Below are positions 34,473 to 43,507 of a stretch of 64,000 nucleotides of DNA, piece after piece; the first letter of the stretch is position 1, and each line of letters begins with the position of its first letter. Source of the stretch: Pseudomonas syringae (GTDB lineage Bacteria; Pseudomonadota; Gammaproteobacteria; Pseudomonadales; Pseudomonadaceae); NCBI RefSeq assembly GCF_001698815.1, contig NZ_LGSI01000067.1, forward strand, positions 1 to 64,000, in the 5' to 3' direction. The notes beneath the pieces were generated by a model. It saw only the letters and a program-made list of their open reading frames with translations. It ran no database searches and was not told the origin of the DNA. The translations under genes were made by a program, and so were the position numbers.

Positions 34473-35567
34473 TCAGTCATCGCTGACCGAAATATTCGGC
34501 ATCGCCGGGCTTTCTGCTTCCTGCAGGACAATCCGTGCACCAACGTGCCGCGCCAGTTCCTGATAAACCATGGCAATCTGGCTTTCCGGCTCGGCAATGA
34601 CCGTTGGTTTACCGCCATCGGCCTGTTCGCGGATCAACATCGACAGCGGCAACGAGGCCAGCAATTCGACGTTGTACTGACTGGCCAGCTTCTCGCCACC
34701 GCCTTCGCCAAACAAATGCTCGGCATGGCCACAGTTCGAGCAGATGTGCACCGCCATGTTCTCGACGACGCCCAGCACCGGAATATTCACCTTGCGGAAC
34801 ATTTCCACGCCCTTCTTGGCATCCAGCAGCGCCAGATCCTGCGGGGTCGTGACAATCACCGCACCCGCTACCGGGACTTTCTGGGCCAGGGTCAGCTGGA
34901 TATCACCGGTGCCAGGCGGCATATCGATGACCAGATAATCCAGATCATTCCACGCGGTCTGGGTAATCAGCTGCAGTAGAGCGCCAGAGACCATTGGGCC
35001 ACGCCACACCATCGGCGTGTTGTCATCGGTCAGGAACGCCATGGACATGACTTCGATGCCATGGGATTCGATGGGCACGAACCATTTCTGGTCCTTGATC
35101 TTCGGCCGGGTACCTTCGGCGATACCGAACATCACGCCTTGGCTTGGCCCGTAGATATCCGCATCGAGAATCCCGACCCGCGCACCTTCCCGCGACAGCG
35201 CCAGGGCCAGATTGGCAGCCGTCGTGGATTTACCGACGCCGCCCTTGCCCGACGCCACGGCGACGATATTTTTGACATTGGCCAGGCCGGGGATTTGCCC
35301 CTGGGCCTTGTGCGCGGCGATGACCGTATTGATCTCGACCTTGGCCGACGTCACACCGTCCAGGCCTTCGATGGCGATTTGCAGCATCTGCGCCCAGCCA
35401 TTCTTGAACAATCCGGCGGCGTAACCCAATTCCAGCTGGACGTTGACGCGCTCACCCTGAATGTCGATGGCGCGCACGCAACCGGCTGTAACCGGGTCTT
35501 GATTCAAATAGGGATCGGTATATTGGCGAAGGACGGCTTCCACCGCTGCGCGATTTACAGCGCTCAT
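34473..35567 (-). CDS. apbC: Iron-sulfur cluster carrier protein ApbC/Mrp
   Basis: P-loop ATPase that binds and transfers [4Fe-4S] clusters, 364 residues. Order: MIP18-like N-terminal domain (about 1-90; YTDPYLNQDPVTAG), Walker A SGKGGVGKSTTAANLALALS, nucleotide motif VIDMPPGTGDIQLTLAQ and the cluster-binding C-x2-C in ICSNCGHAEH. Divergent from metG, the usual neighbour arrangement in gamma-proteobacteria (mrp-metG). Confidence 0.96.
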   Translation of the reverse strand: MSAVNRAAVEAVLRQYTDPYLNQDPVTAGCVRAIDIQGERVNVQLELGYAAGLFKNGWAQMLQIAIEGLDGVTSAKVEINTVIAAHKAQGQIPGLANVKNIVAVASGKGGVGKSTTAANLALALSREGARVGILDADIYGPSQGVMFGIAEGTRPKIKDQKWFVPIESHGIEVMSMAFLTDDNTPMVWRGPMVSGALLQLITQTAWNDLDYLVIDMPPGTGDIQLTLAQKVPVAGAVIVTTPQDLALLDAKKGVEMFRKVNIPVLGVVENMAVHICSNCGHAEHLFGEGGGEKLASQYNVELLASLPLSMLIREQADGGKPTVIAEPESQIAMVYQELARHVGARIVLQEAESPAMPNISVSDD

Positions 35568-35742
35568 GGGCTACTCCCGAATAAAGGCAGACTAAAACAG
35601 GCGGCTATCCTACCCCTTCTATAGATTGGCAGCATGGTTTCGCTGCGCATGCCAGACGACTCCTACATCTGCGCGGGGTGAAAAAAGTTGCCCAGACCTT
35701 TATAGTGGTCGACCTCCGTTTCACTTCAAGTAGCCGAGCCCC

Positions 35743-37791
35743 ATGTCCGAGCCACGCAAGATTCTCGTCACCAGCGCCCTGCCCTATGCCAATGGATCCA
35801 TCCATCTTGGCCATATGCTTGAGTACATCCAGACTGATATGTGGGTGCGCTTCCAGAAGCATCGCGGCAATCAGTGCATTTATGTCTGCGCGGACGACGC
35901 TCACGGCTCGGCAATCATGTTGCGCGCCGAAAAAGAAGGCATCTCCCCGGAACAACTGATCGACAACGTGAAGGCCGAGCACAGCGCGGACTTCAAGGAA
36001 TTCCTGGTCGACTTCGATAATTTCCACTCGACGCACTCGGATGAAAACCGCGAGCTGTCGAGCATGATCTACAAGCGCCTGCGCGATGCCGGTCATATCG
36101 CAACGCGCTCGATCACCCAGTATTTCGACCCGGAAAAAAAGATGTTCCTGGCCGATCGCTTCATCAAGGGCACTTGCCCGAAATGTGGCACTGAGGACCA
36201 GTACGGCGACAACTGCGAAAAATGCGGCGCCACTTACGCGCCGACCGACCTGAAGAATCCGCGCTCCGCGATCTCTGGCGCTATCCCGGTTCTGAAAGAA
36301 TCCAAGCATTTCTTCTTCGATCTGCCAGCCTTCGACGCCATGCTGAAAAGCTGGACGCGAAGCGGCACCTTGCAGGATGCCGTAGCCAACAAGATCGCCG
36401 AATGGCTGGATGCCGGCTTGCAGCAGTGGGATATCTCCCGCGACGCGCCGTACTTCGGCTTCGAGATTCCAGACGAGCCGGGCAAGTACTTCTATGTCTG
36501 GCTGGATGCGCCTATCGGCTACATGGCCAGCTTCAAGAACCTGTGCGCGCGCCGTCCGGACCTGGACTTCGATGCGTACTGGGCCAAGGATTCCACGACC
36601 GAGCTTTACCATTTCATCGGCAAGGACATCGTCAACTTCCACGCCTTGTTCTGGCCGGCGATGCTTGAAGGTGCTGGCCTGCGTAAGCCGACCGGCATCA
36701 ATGTGCACGGCTACGTCACGGTAAACGGTCAGAAAATGTCCAAGTCCCGTGGCACCTTCATCAAGGCCCGGACCTATCTGGAACACCTGTCGCCGGAATA
36801 CCTGCGTTATTACTACGCCGCCAAACTGGGCAAAGGTGTCGACGACCTGGACCTGAACCTCGAAGATTTCGTGCAGAAGGTCAACTCGGACCTGATCGGC
36901 AAAGTGGTCAACATTGCCAGTCGTTGCGCAGGCTTCATCCATAAAGGTAACGCGGGCGTTCTGGTGGCTGGCAATCCGGCTCCCGAGCTGACCGACGCGT
37001 TCCTGGCCGCTGCGCCGGGTATTGCTGAAGCTTACGAAGCCCGTGACTTCGCCCGCGCCATGCGTGAAATCATGGGCCTGGCCGACCGCGCCAACGCCTA
37101 TATCGCTGAAAAAGCGCCGTGGTCGCTGGCCAAGCAGGAAGGCAAACAGGACGAAGTTCAGGCCGTCTGTGCGCTGGGCGTCAATCTGTTCCGTCAGTTG
37201 GTGATTTTCCTCAAGCCGGTACTGCCATTGCTGGCCGCCGATGCGGAAAAATTCCTCAATGTCGCGCCGCTTACCTGGGACGACCATCAGACGCTGCTGA
37301 GCAATCATCAGCTCAATCCGTTCCAGGCCCTGATGACGCGCATCGATCCGGCAAAAGTCGAAGCCATGACCGCCGCTTCCAAAGAAGACCTCAGCGCTGG
37401 CGCTACCGAAACCGACGCTGCGCCGGCAGGCAATGGCGAGCTGACCAAGGAGCCACTGGCGGCCGAGATCGAGTTCGATGCCTTTGCGGCCGTAGACTTA
37501 CGGGTTGCGTTGATCCTCAAGGCTGAACACGTCGAAGGTGCCGACAAACTGCTGCGCCTGACGCTGGATATCGGTGACGAGCAACGCAACGTGTTCTCGG
37601 GCATCAAGAGCGCGTACCCGAATCCTTCAGAGCTGGAAGGTCGCCTGACCATGATGATCGCCAACCTGAAGCCGCGCAAAATGCGCTTCGGCATATCGGA
37701 AGGCATGGTGATGGCAGCGGGCCCTGGCGGCGAAGAAATCTACTTGCTCAGCCCTGATAGCGGCGCAAAGCCGGGTCAGCGTATCAAGTAA
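35743..37791 (+). CDS. metG: Methionine-tRNA ligase
   Basis: Class I aminoacyl-tRNA synthetase, 682 residues, dimeric form. HIGH-type motif is HLGH in PYANGSIHLGHMLEY; the KMSKS loop is GQKMSKSRGTF; the zinc knuckle has CPKCGTEDQYGDNCEKCG. An anticodon domain follows, and a C-terminal Trbp111-type tRNA-binding domain starts near residue 580 (FDAFAAVDLRVALI). Single gene. Confidence 0.97.
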   Translation: MSEPRKILVTSALPYANGSIHLGHMLEYIQTDMWVRFQKHRGNQCIYVCADDAHGSAIMLRAEKEGISPEQLIDNVKAEHSADFKEFLVDFDNFHSTHSDENRELSSMIYKRLRDAGHIATRSITQYFDPEKKMFLADRFIKGTCPKCGTEDQYGDNCEKCGATYAPTDLKNPRSAISGAIPVLKESKHFFFDLPAFDAMLKSWTRSGTLQDAVANKIAEWLDAGLQQWDISRDAPYFGFEIPDEPGKYFYVWLDAPIGYMASFKNLCARRPDLDFDAYWAKDSTTELYHFIGKDIVNFHALFWPAMLEGAGLRKPTGINVHGYVTVNGQKMSKSRGTFIKARTYLEHLSPEYLRYYYAAKLGKGVDDLDLNLEDFVQKVNSDLIGKVVNIASRCAGFIHKGNAGVLVAGNPAPELTDAFLAAAPGIAEAYEARDFARAMREIMGLADRANAYIAEKAPWSLAKQEGKQDEVQAVCALGVNLFRQLVIFLKPVLPLLAADAEKFLNVAPLTWDDHQTLLSNHQLNPFQALMTRIDPAKVEAMTAASKEDLSAGATETDAAPAGNGELTKEPLAAEIEFDAFAAVDLRVALILKAEHVEGADKLLRLTLDIGDEQRNVFSGIKSAYPNPSELEGRLTMMIANLKPRKMRFGISEGMVMAAGPGGEEIYLLSPDSGAKPGQRIK

Positions 37792-37805
37792 ATTTGCACG
37801 GCTTC

Positions 37806-37874
37806 GGTAGGACCGGACTTGTCCGGGAAAGCATTGGCTTGGCTGATGCCTTCGGGGACAAGTCCCCTCCTACA
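37806..37874. repeat. REP pair between metG and rnfA
   Basis: GTAGGACCGGACTTGTCCGGG (37807-37827) is followed by GGGGACAAGTCCCCTCCTAC (37854-37873). The two are opposite in orientation and share ends, but their stems differ (CCGGAC versus GGGGAC), so they are diverged members of one family. Confidence 0.85.
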
Positions 37875-37980
37875 AGGCCAAGGCTTTGCGGCAACGTCCA
37901 ACGAAACGAACCGGTTTCTTGCCAGATACTGTCTACCCTTTAGAAAGGCTCTTCAGCCTGTTCGCACATCCGGCAAGCAC

Positions 37981-38568
37981 ATGACTGACTTCATCCTTAT
38001 CTTTATCAGCGCCGCACTGGTCAACAACTTCGTGTTGCAGCAGCCGATTGCTGTCGATCCAGTACTGGCCACCTCCGTGCAGACGGCAAATACCCGTGCT
38101 CGCGTGCATACATTGGGCATCGCCACACTCAGTCTGATGTTTGTAAGCAGTCTGGCTGGCTACGGGGTTTACCGGTACGTCCTGCTGCCCTGGGGCTTCG
38201 GTTTTTTGTCGCTGTTCGTGTTCCTGCCTACAGTTGTGCTGCTGATCAGTCCAACGTTGCGGGCCCTCGGCCGAATATTTCCACGTTTGCCACTGGATGG
38301 CCTGCATCTGCTGCTTATCGGTAACGCCGGCGTACTCGGGCTGATGGTACTTGGCACCGAGCCGGATAAAGGGTTGATCCATACAGTCGCATTGAGTCTG
38401 GGAGGCGGATTGGGATTCTGGCTGGTGTTGAGCCTGTTTGACGACCTGACCGGACGCCTGCGACAGCAATTCATTCCCACACCCTTTCAGGGTCTGCCCA
38501 TCCAACTGATTGGGGCTGGCCTGATGGGGCTGGCCTTTCTTGGTTTCAGCGGACTGGTCAAACCATGA
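37981..38568 (+). CDS. rnfA: Electron transport complex subunit RnfA/RsxA
   Basis: Inner membrane subunit of 195 residues with about six helices. The start at ATG 37981 (MTDFILIFISAALVNNFVLQQ) matches the family N-terminus; the open frame upstream is only REP-derived sequence. Like RnfE it belongs to the NqrD/NqrE family and helps hold an iron-sulfur centre in the membrane. Its LINDHIL-type landmarks are relaxed and the middle differs from common RnfA sequences. First gene of an operon ordered A-B-D-G-E-nth, with rnfC missing. Overlaps rnfB as ATGA. Confidence 0.9.
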   Translation: MTDFILIFISAALVNNFVLQQPIAVDPVLATSVQTANTRARVHTLGIATLSLMFVSSLAGYGVYRYVLLPWGFGFLSLFVFLPTVVLLISPTLRALGRIFPRLPLDGLHLLLIGNAGVLGLMVLGTEPDKGLIHTVALSLGGGLGFWLVLSLFDDLTGRLRQQFIPTPFQGLPIQLIGAGLMGLAFLGFSGLVKP

Positions 38569-39608
38569 CTCTCATTCAACACATCGACGCGCTGCTGCCG
38601 CAAACCCAGTGCGGCAAATGTGGCCATCCGGGTTGCAAGCCCTATGCGCAGGGTATCGTCGACGGCGAAGCAATCAATAAATGCCCTCCCGGCGGCGAAG
38701 AAACCATCGCGGCCCTGGCGCAGCTGCTCAAGGTGCCGATTCTGGCGCTGGACACCGAACGCGGCTCGGCCCCGCCGCAAGTTGCGTTCATCCGCGAGGC
38801 GGAGTGCATTGGCTGCACCAAGTGCATTCAGGCCTGTCCGGTGGATGCAATTCTTGGCGCGGCAAAGATGATGCACACCGTCATCGTCGACGAATGCACA
38901 GGTTGCGATCTGTGTGTGGCGCCTTGCCCGGTGGACTGCATCGATATGCTTCCCCTGCCGCCCACGGGGGTAATCCCGATTGTCGGCGGCCTTGCAGTGA
39001 CCGAACAGCAAACCCAGGCCCGAACGCGCAAACGCAATCACGCCCGCCATCGCTTCGAAGCCCGCAACGCTCGCCTGCGCCACGAAGAGCAACAGCGTCA
39101 CGCGGAACGGCTGGCCCGCGCGCAAAAGCCTGTATCGCAGCCAGACGCCCTTGAGAGTCCGCTGCAATCTGCTATCGAACGTATCCGCGCGCAAAAACTG
39201 GCAACAACCGAAGATGCGCTGAAAAAAGCGCGCAGCACCCTGGCCATGAGCCGGGCGCAGCTGAACAAATCCCTCAAGGCTTTCGGTCATCCCCCTATCG
39301 CCGAGCAGGCTGCGCAGCTGGTGGAGATGCAAAAAGAGTTCGAAGCCGCCGAGCAAGCGCTGGCGAGCCTGCAGGATCAGGCACCCGTGCCAGCGCAAAC
39401 GCCGGTAGTCCCGCGCGACGACAGCAGCCTGAAACGGGCGAAAATTCAATTGGCCATGGCCCGCGCCGCCTACAACAAAGCGCTGTCAGCTCAGGCCACC
39501 GCCGAGCAACTGGCAACCCTGCAAACAGCACTCCACACAGCCGAGGTGGCGCTTGATTCGGCAATGCAGCCCTCATCTGCATTGATGGATACTCGTGCGA
39601 ACGCCTGA
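38565..39608 (+). CDS. rnfB: RnfB/RsxB-like ferredoxin subunit with extra coiled-coil repeat tail
   Basis: Iron-sulfur subunit of the Rnf/Rsx complex, here 347 residues instead of the usual near 190. The protein begins directly at the cluster domain: C16, C19, C24 and C40 in QTQCGKCGHPGC and NKCPPGG. Two 4Fe-4S ferredoxin motifs follow (CIGCTKCIQACP, C81-C91; CTGCDLCVAPCP, C111-C121). The N-terminal membrane helix of typical RnfB is absent. Residues 147-347 are a basic, Ala-rich helical tail with two related copies, LKKARSTLAMSRAQLNKSL (219) and LKRAKIQLAMARAAYNKAL (289), 70 residues apart. Such Ala-rich repeat tails normally belong to RnfC of gamma-proteobacteria. Overlaps rnfA (ATGA) and rnfD (14 bp). 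Confidence 0.88.
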   Translation: MTLIQHIDALLPQTQCGKCGHPGCKPYAQGIVDGEAINKCPPGGEETIAALAQLLKVPILALDTERGSAPPQVAFIREAECIGCTKCIQACPVDAILGAAKMMHTVIVDECTGCDLCVAPCPVDCIDMLPLPPTGVIPIVGGLAVTEQQTQARTRKRNHARHRFEARNARLRHEEQQRHAERLARAQKPVSQPDALESPLQSAIERIRAQKLATTEDALKKARSTLAMSRAQLNKSLKAFGHPPIAEQAAQLVEMQKEFEAAEQALASLQDQAPVPAQTPVVPRDDSSLKRAKIQLAMARAAYNKALSAQATAEQLATLQTALHTAEVALDSAMQPSSALMDTRANA

Positions 39609-40614
39609 TAACGCCCTCCACCTGGAACAGGTGAACGAGCGCCTGCAAAAAACCATGCTGTGGGTGCTGATTGCCGCAATGCCGGGGGCATTGACCCTCT
39701 TCTGGTTCTTCGGTTGGGGCGTATTGATCACCTGGCTGATAGCGGCGGGTGCAGCGCTGCTGGTCGAAGCTGCCGTGCTCGCCCTGCGCAGGCAAGCGCT
39801 GCTGCCGACACTCAGTGATTACAGCGCTCTGGTCAGTGCAACCCTTCTGGCGTTGGCGCTGCCGCCCTATTCCCCTTGGTGGGTGACTGCGCTGGCCAGC
39901 GGATTTGCGCTGCTGTTTGGCAAACATTTGTATGGCGGCATCGGCAATAACCCTTTCAATCCGGCGATGCTGGGCTATGCCTTCGTACTTGTTTCGTTCC
40001 CCCAACAGATGAACCACTGGCCCGCGACGCACGGCCTGAGCCTGGCGGGTGGCCTGCAGCACATCTTCGGTCTCGACCTCAGCGGCCTATCAAACCCGGA
40101 TGCCTGGTCTCAGGCGACCGCACTCGATGTACTTCGCATCAACAAGAGTTTGACCGTCGACGAACTCTTCGCGCGCAGTCCGGCATTCGGCAGCCTGGGC
40201 GGGCGCGGCGTGGAATGGGTCAACCTGGCTTTCCTCGCTGGCGGGGCGCTGCTGCTGCAACGTCGCCTGATCGGTTGGCACGCATCTGTTGGCATGCTCG
40301 GCAGCCTATTCGTGATCAGCCTGCTGTGCTGGAACGGTTCGGGGTCGGACTCCAACGGCTCGCCGCTGTTTCACTGGTTCACCGGCGCGACGATGCTCGG
40401 CGCGTTTTTCATTGTTACCGAGCCGGTTTCCGGGCCGGACAATCCCAAGGCGCGCCTGCTTTTCGGCGTTGGTACCGGCCTGATTATCTATGTCATTCGA
40501 ACCTGGGGCGCTTATCCGGACGGTGTTGCATTCGCAGTATTACTGATGAACCTGGCCGTGCCGGCGCTGGAGCGCCTGACCGCATCACCAGCGACGCCCG
40601 GTGAACATTCGTGA
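39595..40614 (+). CDS. rnfD: Electron transport complex subunit RnfD/RsxD
   Basis: Membrane subunit of 339 residues with a GTG start at 39595, 14 bp inside rnfB. It has about nine helices, NPFNPAMLGYAFVLVSFP after the third, and GGIGNN before it. A flavinylation candidate of the S-x-A-T type is DAWSQATALD. The end has VSGPDNPKARLLFGVGTG. In normal operons rnfC lies between rnfB and rnfD; here the genes overlap, so nothing can be inserted. Confidence 0.93.
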   Translation: MRTPDNALHLEQVNERLQKTMLWVLIAAMPGALTLFWFFGWGVLITWLIAAGAALLVEAAVLALRRQALLPTLSDYSALVSATLLALALPPYSPWWVTALASGFALLFGKHLYGGIGNNPFNPAMLGYAFVLVSFPQQMNHWPATHGLSLAGGLQHIFGLDLSGLSNPDAWSQATALDVLRINKSLTVDELFARSPAFGSLGGRGVEWVNLAFLAGGALLLQRRLIGWHASVGMLGSLFVISLLCWNGSGSDSNGSPLFHWFTGATMLGAFFIVTEPVSGPDNPKARLLFGVGTGLIIYVIRTWGAYPDGVAFAVLLMNLAVPALERLTASPATPGEHS

Positions 40615-41231
40615 AACCGCTCTCCAGACCTCTTGCCGGGCTCTTGCTCGCTGTCGTCATATGCCTGGGTGTCGGCCTCACGATCGTGTTTGAGAAAACC
40701 TCTGCGCCAGCCATCCAGGCGAGCCAGGATGCGCTGCGCAACCAGGTGTCACTCGGCGTCATTCCTGCGCGAGATTACGACAACCAACCACTGCAACAGC
40801 CCTTGGAGTTGCCCCGTCGCCCGCCAGATTCGGCCGTACTCGAAGGTTTTCTGGCGACACAGGGAAGCCGTCCCGTTGCGATCATTTTCCACAGTCGTGG
40901 GCAAGGCTACGCAGGCCCCATAGAACTGCTGATAGGCGTATCGGTGGATGGCAGGCTGATGGGCATCAAAGTACTGAAGCACACCGAGACAGTTGGACTG
41001 GGCGGGCGGATTGTGTCCGAACCACAGTGGCTCAATGGTTTTCTCGGCAAATCGTTGACTGACCCGGATGATGCAGGCTTGAGATTGAAACAGGATGGCG
41101 GGACCTTCGATCAAATCGCCGGCGCGACCATGACTTCGCGAGGTGCCATTGACGCGATCCGCGAGACGTTGCGCTACTTCGATGCCGAGAAAACCCGCTT
41201 GCTGCCCAACCTGACAGGAGAACGGCCTTGA
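40611..41231 (+). CDS. rnfG: Electron transport complex subunit RnfG/RsxG
   Basis: FMN-binding periplasmic subunit of 206 residues with GTG start overlapping the rnfD stop. One N-terminal membrane anchor (LAGLLLAVVICLGVGLTIVF), then an FMN-binding domain with GLGGRIVSEPQWLNGFLGKS and the flavinylation motif DQIAGATMTS, whose Thr would carry FMN. Length normal. Confidence 0.94.
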   Translation: MKPLSRPLAGLLLAVVICLGVGLTIVFEKTSAPAIQASQDALRNQVSLGVIPARDYDNQPLQQPLELPRRPPDSAVLEGFLATQGSRPVAIIFHSRGQGYAGPIELLIGVSVDGRLMGIKVLKHTETVGLGGRIVSEPQWLNGFLGKSLTDPDDAGLRLKQDGGTFDQIAGATMTSRGAIDAIRETLRYFDAEKTRLLPNLTGERP

Positions 41232-41839
41232 ACCCCAGCAATCACCCGGCTCTGTTCATGCTGATGGGACCTTTGAGCCTCGCGCCATTGATCGGCGTCA
41301 CCGACTCGCTGGTTAAAACCATGGGATTCCTGTTGGTGCTGGGGTCAGTCGGATTGCTGCACTTCGCCCTGTTGAACGCCGTCGCGCCGCTGCTGCGCTC
41401 AACTACCCGGTTGCTGATCGGCGCAACAATCGCTGCCACCTTGGTCACCATCGCCGGGCTGCTGCTGCAAGCACACGCCCTCGAGTTGTATCAAGCGCTG
41501 GGCATTTATTTGCCGCTCATCGGTGTTCAATGTCTGTTGCTATCGGGTAACGAGACTGACCCGCATGGCGGCGTCCGGAGCTTTCTACGTCTGTCCGGCT
41601 GCTACGGCGCGACATTCATGTTGCTCGGAGCCGTTCGAGAGCTACTGGGTCAGGCATCGCTATTGAGCAACGCGCAATGGTTGTTTGGCAGCAGCGCATC
41701 AAGATGGCAGATTGACCTATTCCCGTCAGCATCCGGCCTTCATCTCGCGGCACTTGCTCCGGGAGGCTTTATGCTTCTAGGCCTCGTGCTCGCCGTGGCA
41801 AACGCGCTACGGCTGCGCCGAAAAGACACCCGTATTTAA
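41228..41839 (+). CDS. rnfE: Electron transport complex subunit RnfE/RsxE
   Basis: Membrane subunit of 203 residues, NqrD/RnfE family, about six helices. It appears to start at a TTG codon (41228) overlapping the rnfG stop as TTGA, with GGAG seven bases upstream; the next Met (MLMGPLSLAP) would remove 12 residues. Conserved GIYLPLIGVQCLLLSGNE lies in the middle. Last rnf gene, 33 bp before nth. Confidence 0.92.
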   Translation: MNPSNHPALFMLMGPLSLAPLIGVTDSLVKTMGFLLVLGSVGLLHFALLNAVAPLLRSTTRLLIGATIAATLVTIAGLLLQAHALELYQALGIYLPLIGVQCLLLSGNETDPHGGVRSFLRLSGCYGATFMLLGAVRELLGQASLLSNAQWLFGSSASRWQIDLFPSASGLHLAALAPGGFMLLGLVLAVANALRLRRKDTRI

Positions 41840-41872
41840 CGAGGCACAGGCCTCCAGGGAAACACTCCGTAC

Positions 41873-42511
<639 letters not shown>

Positions 42512-42617
42512 GCGATAGAGGTTTAAGCGGCTGATCGATTGAAAAAATCTTTTTTACCCGCTCCCGCTTTGTCGCTATAAGGTGCGCCATGAATGCCCCA
42601 AGCCTGGAGTCAACTTC

Positions 42618-42800
42618 ATGAGCACTGACAAAGAGCAAATAGACGTAGACGACGACTTTGTTACCGTCGAGTCAGACGAGGCCGAGCCGACGCCCGTCGA
42701 GCAGGCAAAGACCAACCTGAGCAAACGTCGCACCATCGATAATCTGCTGGAAGAGCGGCGACTGCAAAAGCAACTGGCGGATTACGACTTCGATCTTTAA
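42618..42800 (+). CDS. PA3496-family small protein
   Basis: A 60-residue acidic protein from the ATG at 42618, with GGAG 8 bases upstream. N-terminal half acidic (DVDDDFVTVESDEAEP), C-terminal half helical and basic (NLSKRRTIDNLLEERRLQKQ LADYDFDL in parts). It matches the family named after PA3496 of P. aeruginosa, which also follows nth there, and which is described as a putative envelope integrity protein. No signal peptide is seen, so the role remains open. Confidence 0.82.
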   Translation: MSTDKEQIDVDDDFVTVESDEAEPTPVEQAKTNLSKRRTIDNLLEERRLQKQLADYDFDL

Positions 42801-42880
42801 GACCGAAGACGCAACGCGCCATGCCTGAATCGCTACGCCCGGGCCGCCAAAGCCTCTCAGGCTCGAGAGGCTATAGGGTC

Positions 42881-43507
42881 TCAGACCAACCCGTTGCGCT
42901 GGGCCAACTCAATCAAGTCCACCAACGAGTGAGCATTGAGCTTCATCAGCAGACGTGTCTTGTAAGTACTGACGGTTTTATTGCTCAGAAACATACCGTC
43001 GGCGATCTCCTTATTGGTTTTCCCCCTGGCGAGCTGTTGCAAGACCATCATTTCCCGCCCGGAAAGACGATCGACCATATCGGCCTCACTGGCGTTACCC
43101 ATGCTCGAACGAACGGTGTGCAGCGCCTGGTTCGGAAAGTAACTGTAACCTGACAATACCGCTTTGATGGCGCTCAACAGCTCGGTCAAATCCTGCTGTT
43201 TGCAAACGTAGCCTGCCGCGCCAGCCTGCATGCAGCGCATGGAAAAATGCCCAGGCGCCTGTGAGGTGAGTATCAGCACCTTGAAGGGCAACGTCATCGC
43301 CGATAAACGAGCGATGACTTCAAGCCCGTCGAGCTTGGGAATGCCAATGTCGAGAATCACGATGTCGGGCAAATGCTCGCGTGCCAACTGCAGGGCATCC
43401 ACGCCGTTGTCCGTCTCGGCGATGACCTCATAGCCATGACGCTCCATCAGCATACGTACGGCAAGGCGAATGACGGGATGATCATCCACGATCAGCACTT
43501 TATTCAT
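42881..43507 (-). CDS. BvgA-like LuxR-family response regulator (orphan)
   Basis: NarL/LuxR-type response regulator of 208 residues from the ATG at 43507 (MNKVLIVDDHPVIRLAVRML). Receiver: D8-D9 pair, phosphoacceptor D53 in VILDIGIPKLDGLEVIARL and the K in YVCKQQDL. Output domain: LSGREMMVLQQLARGKTNKE and MFLSNKTVSTYKTRLL. These runs are very close to Bordetella BvgA, and RocA-type regulators of Pseudomonas fimbriae share them. No sensor kinase gene is adjacent. It may take phosphate from a distant hybrid kinase; control of adhesins is a guess from family members. Confidence 0.9.
   Translation of the reverse strand: MNKVLIVDDHPVIRLAVRMLMERHGYEVIAETDNGVDALQLAREHLPDIVILDIGIPKLDGLEVIARLSAMTLPFKVLILTSQAPGHFSMRCMQAGAAGYVCKQQDLTELLSAIKAVLSGYSYFPNQALHTVRSSMGNASEADMVDRLSGREMMVLQQLARGKTNKEIADGMFLSNKTVSTYKTRLLMKLNAHSLVDLIELAQRNGLV

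Noticed and set aside
35605..37308. A 567-codon open frame on the minus strand
   Set aside because: It is antisense to metG, whose motifs are complete; the reverse product has no recognisable domain.
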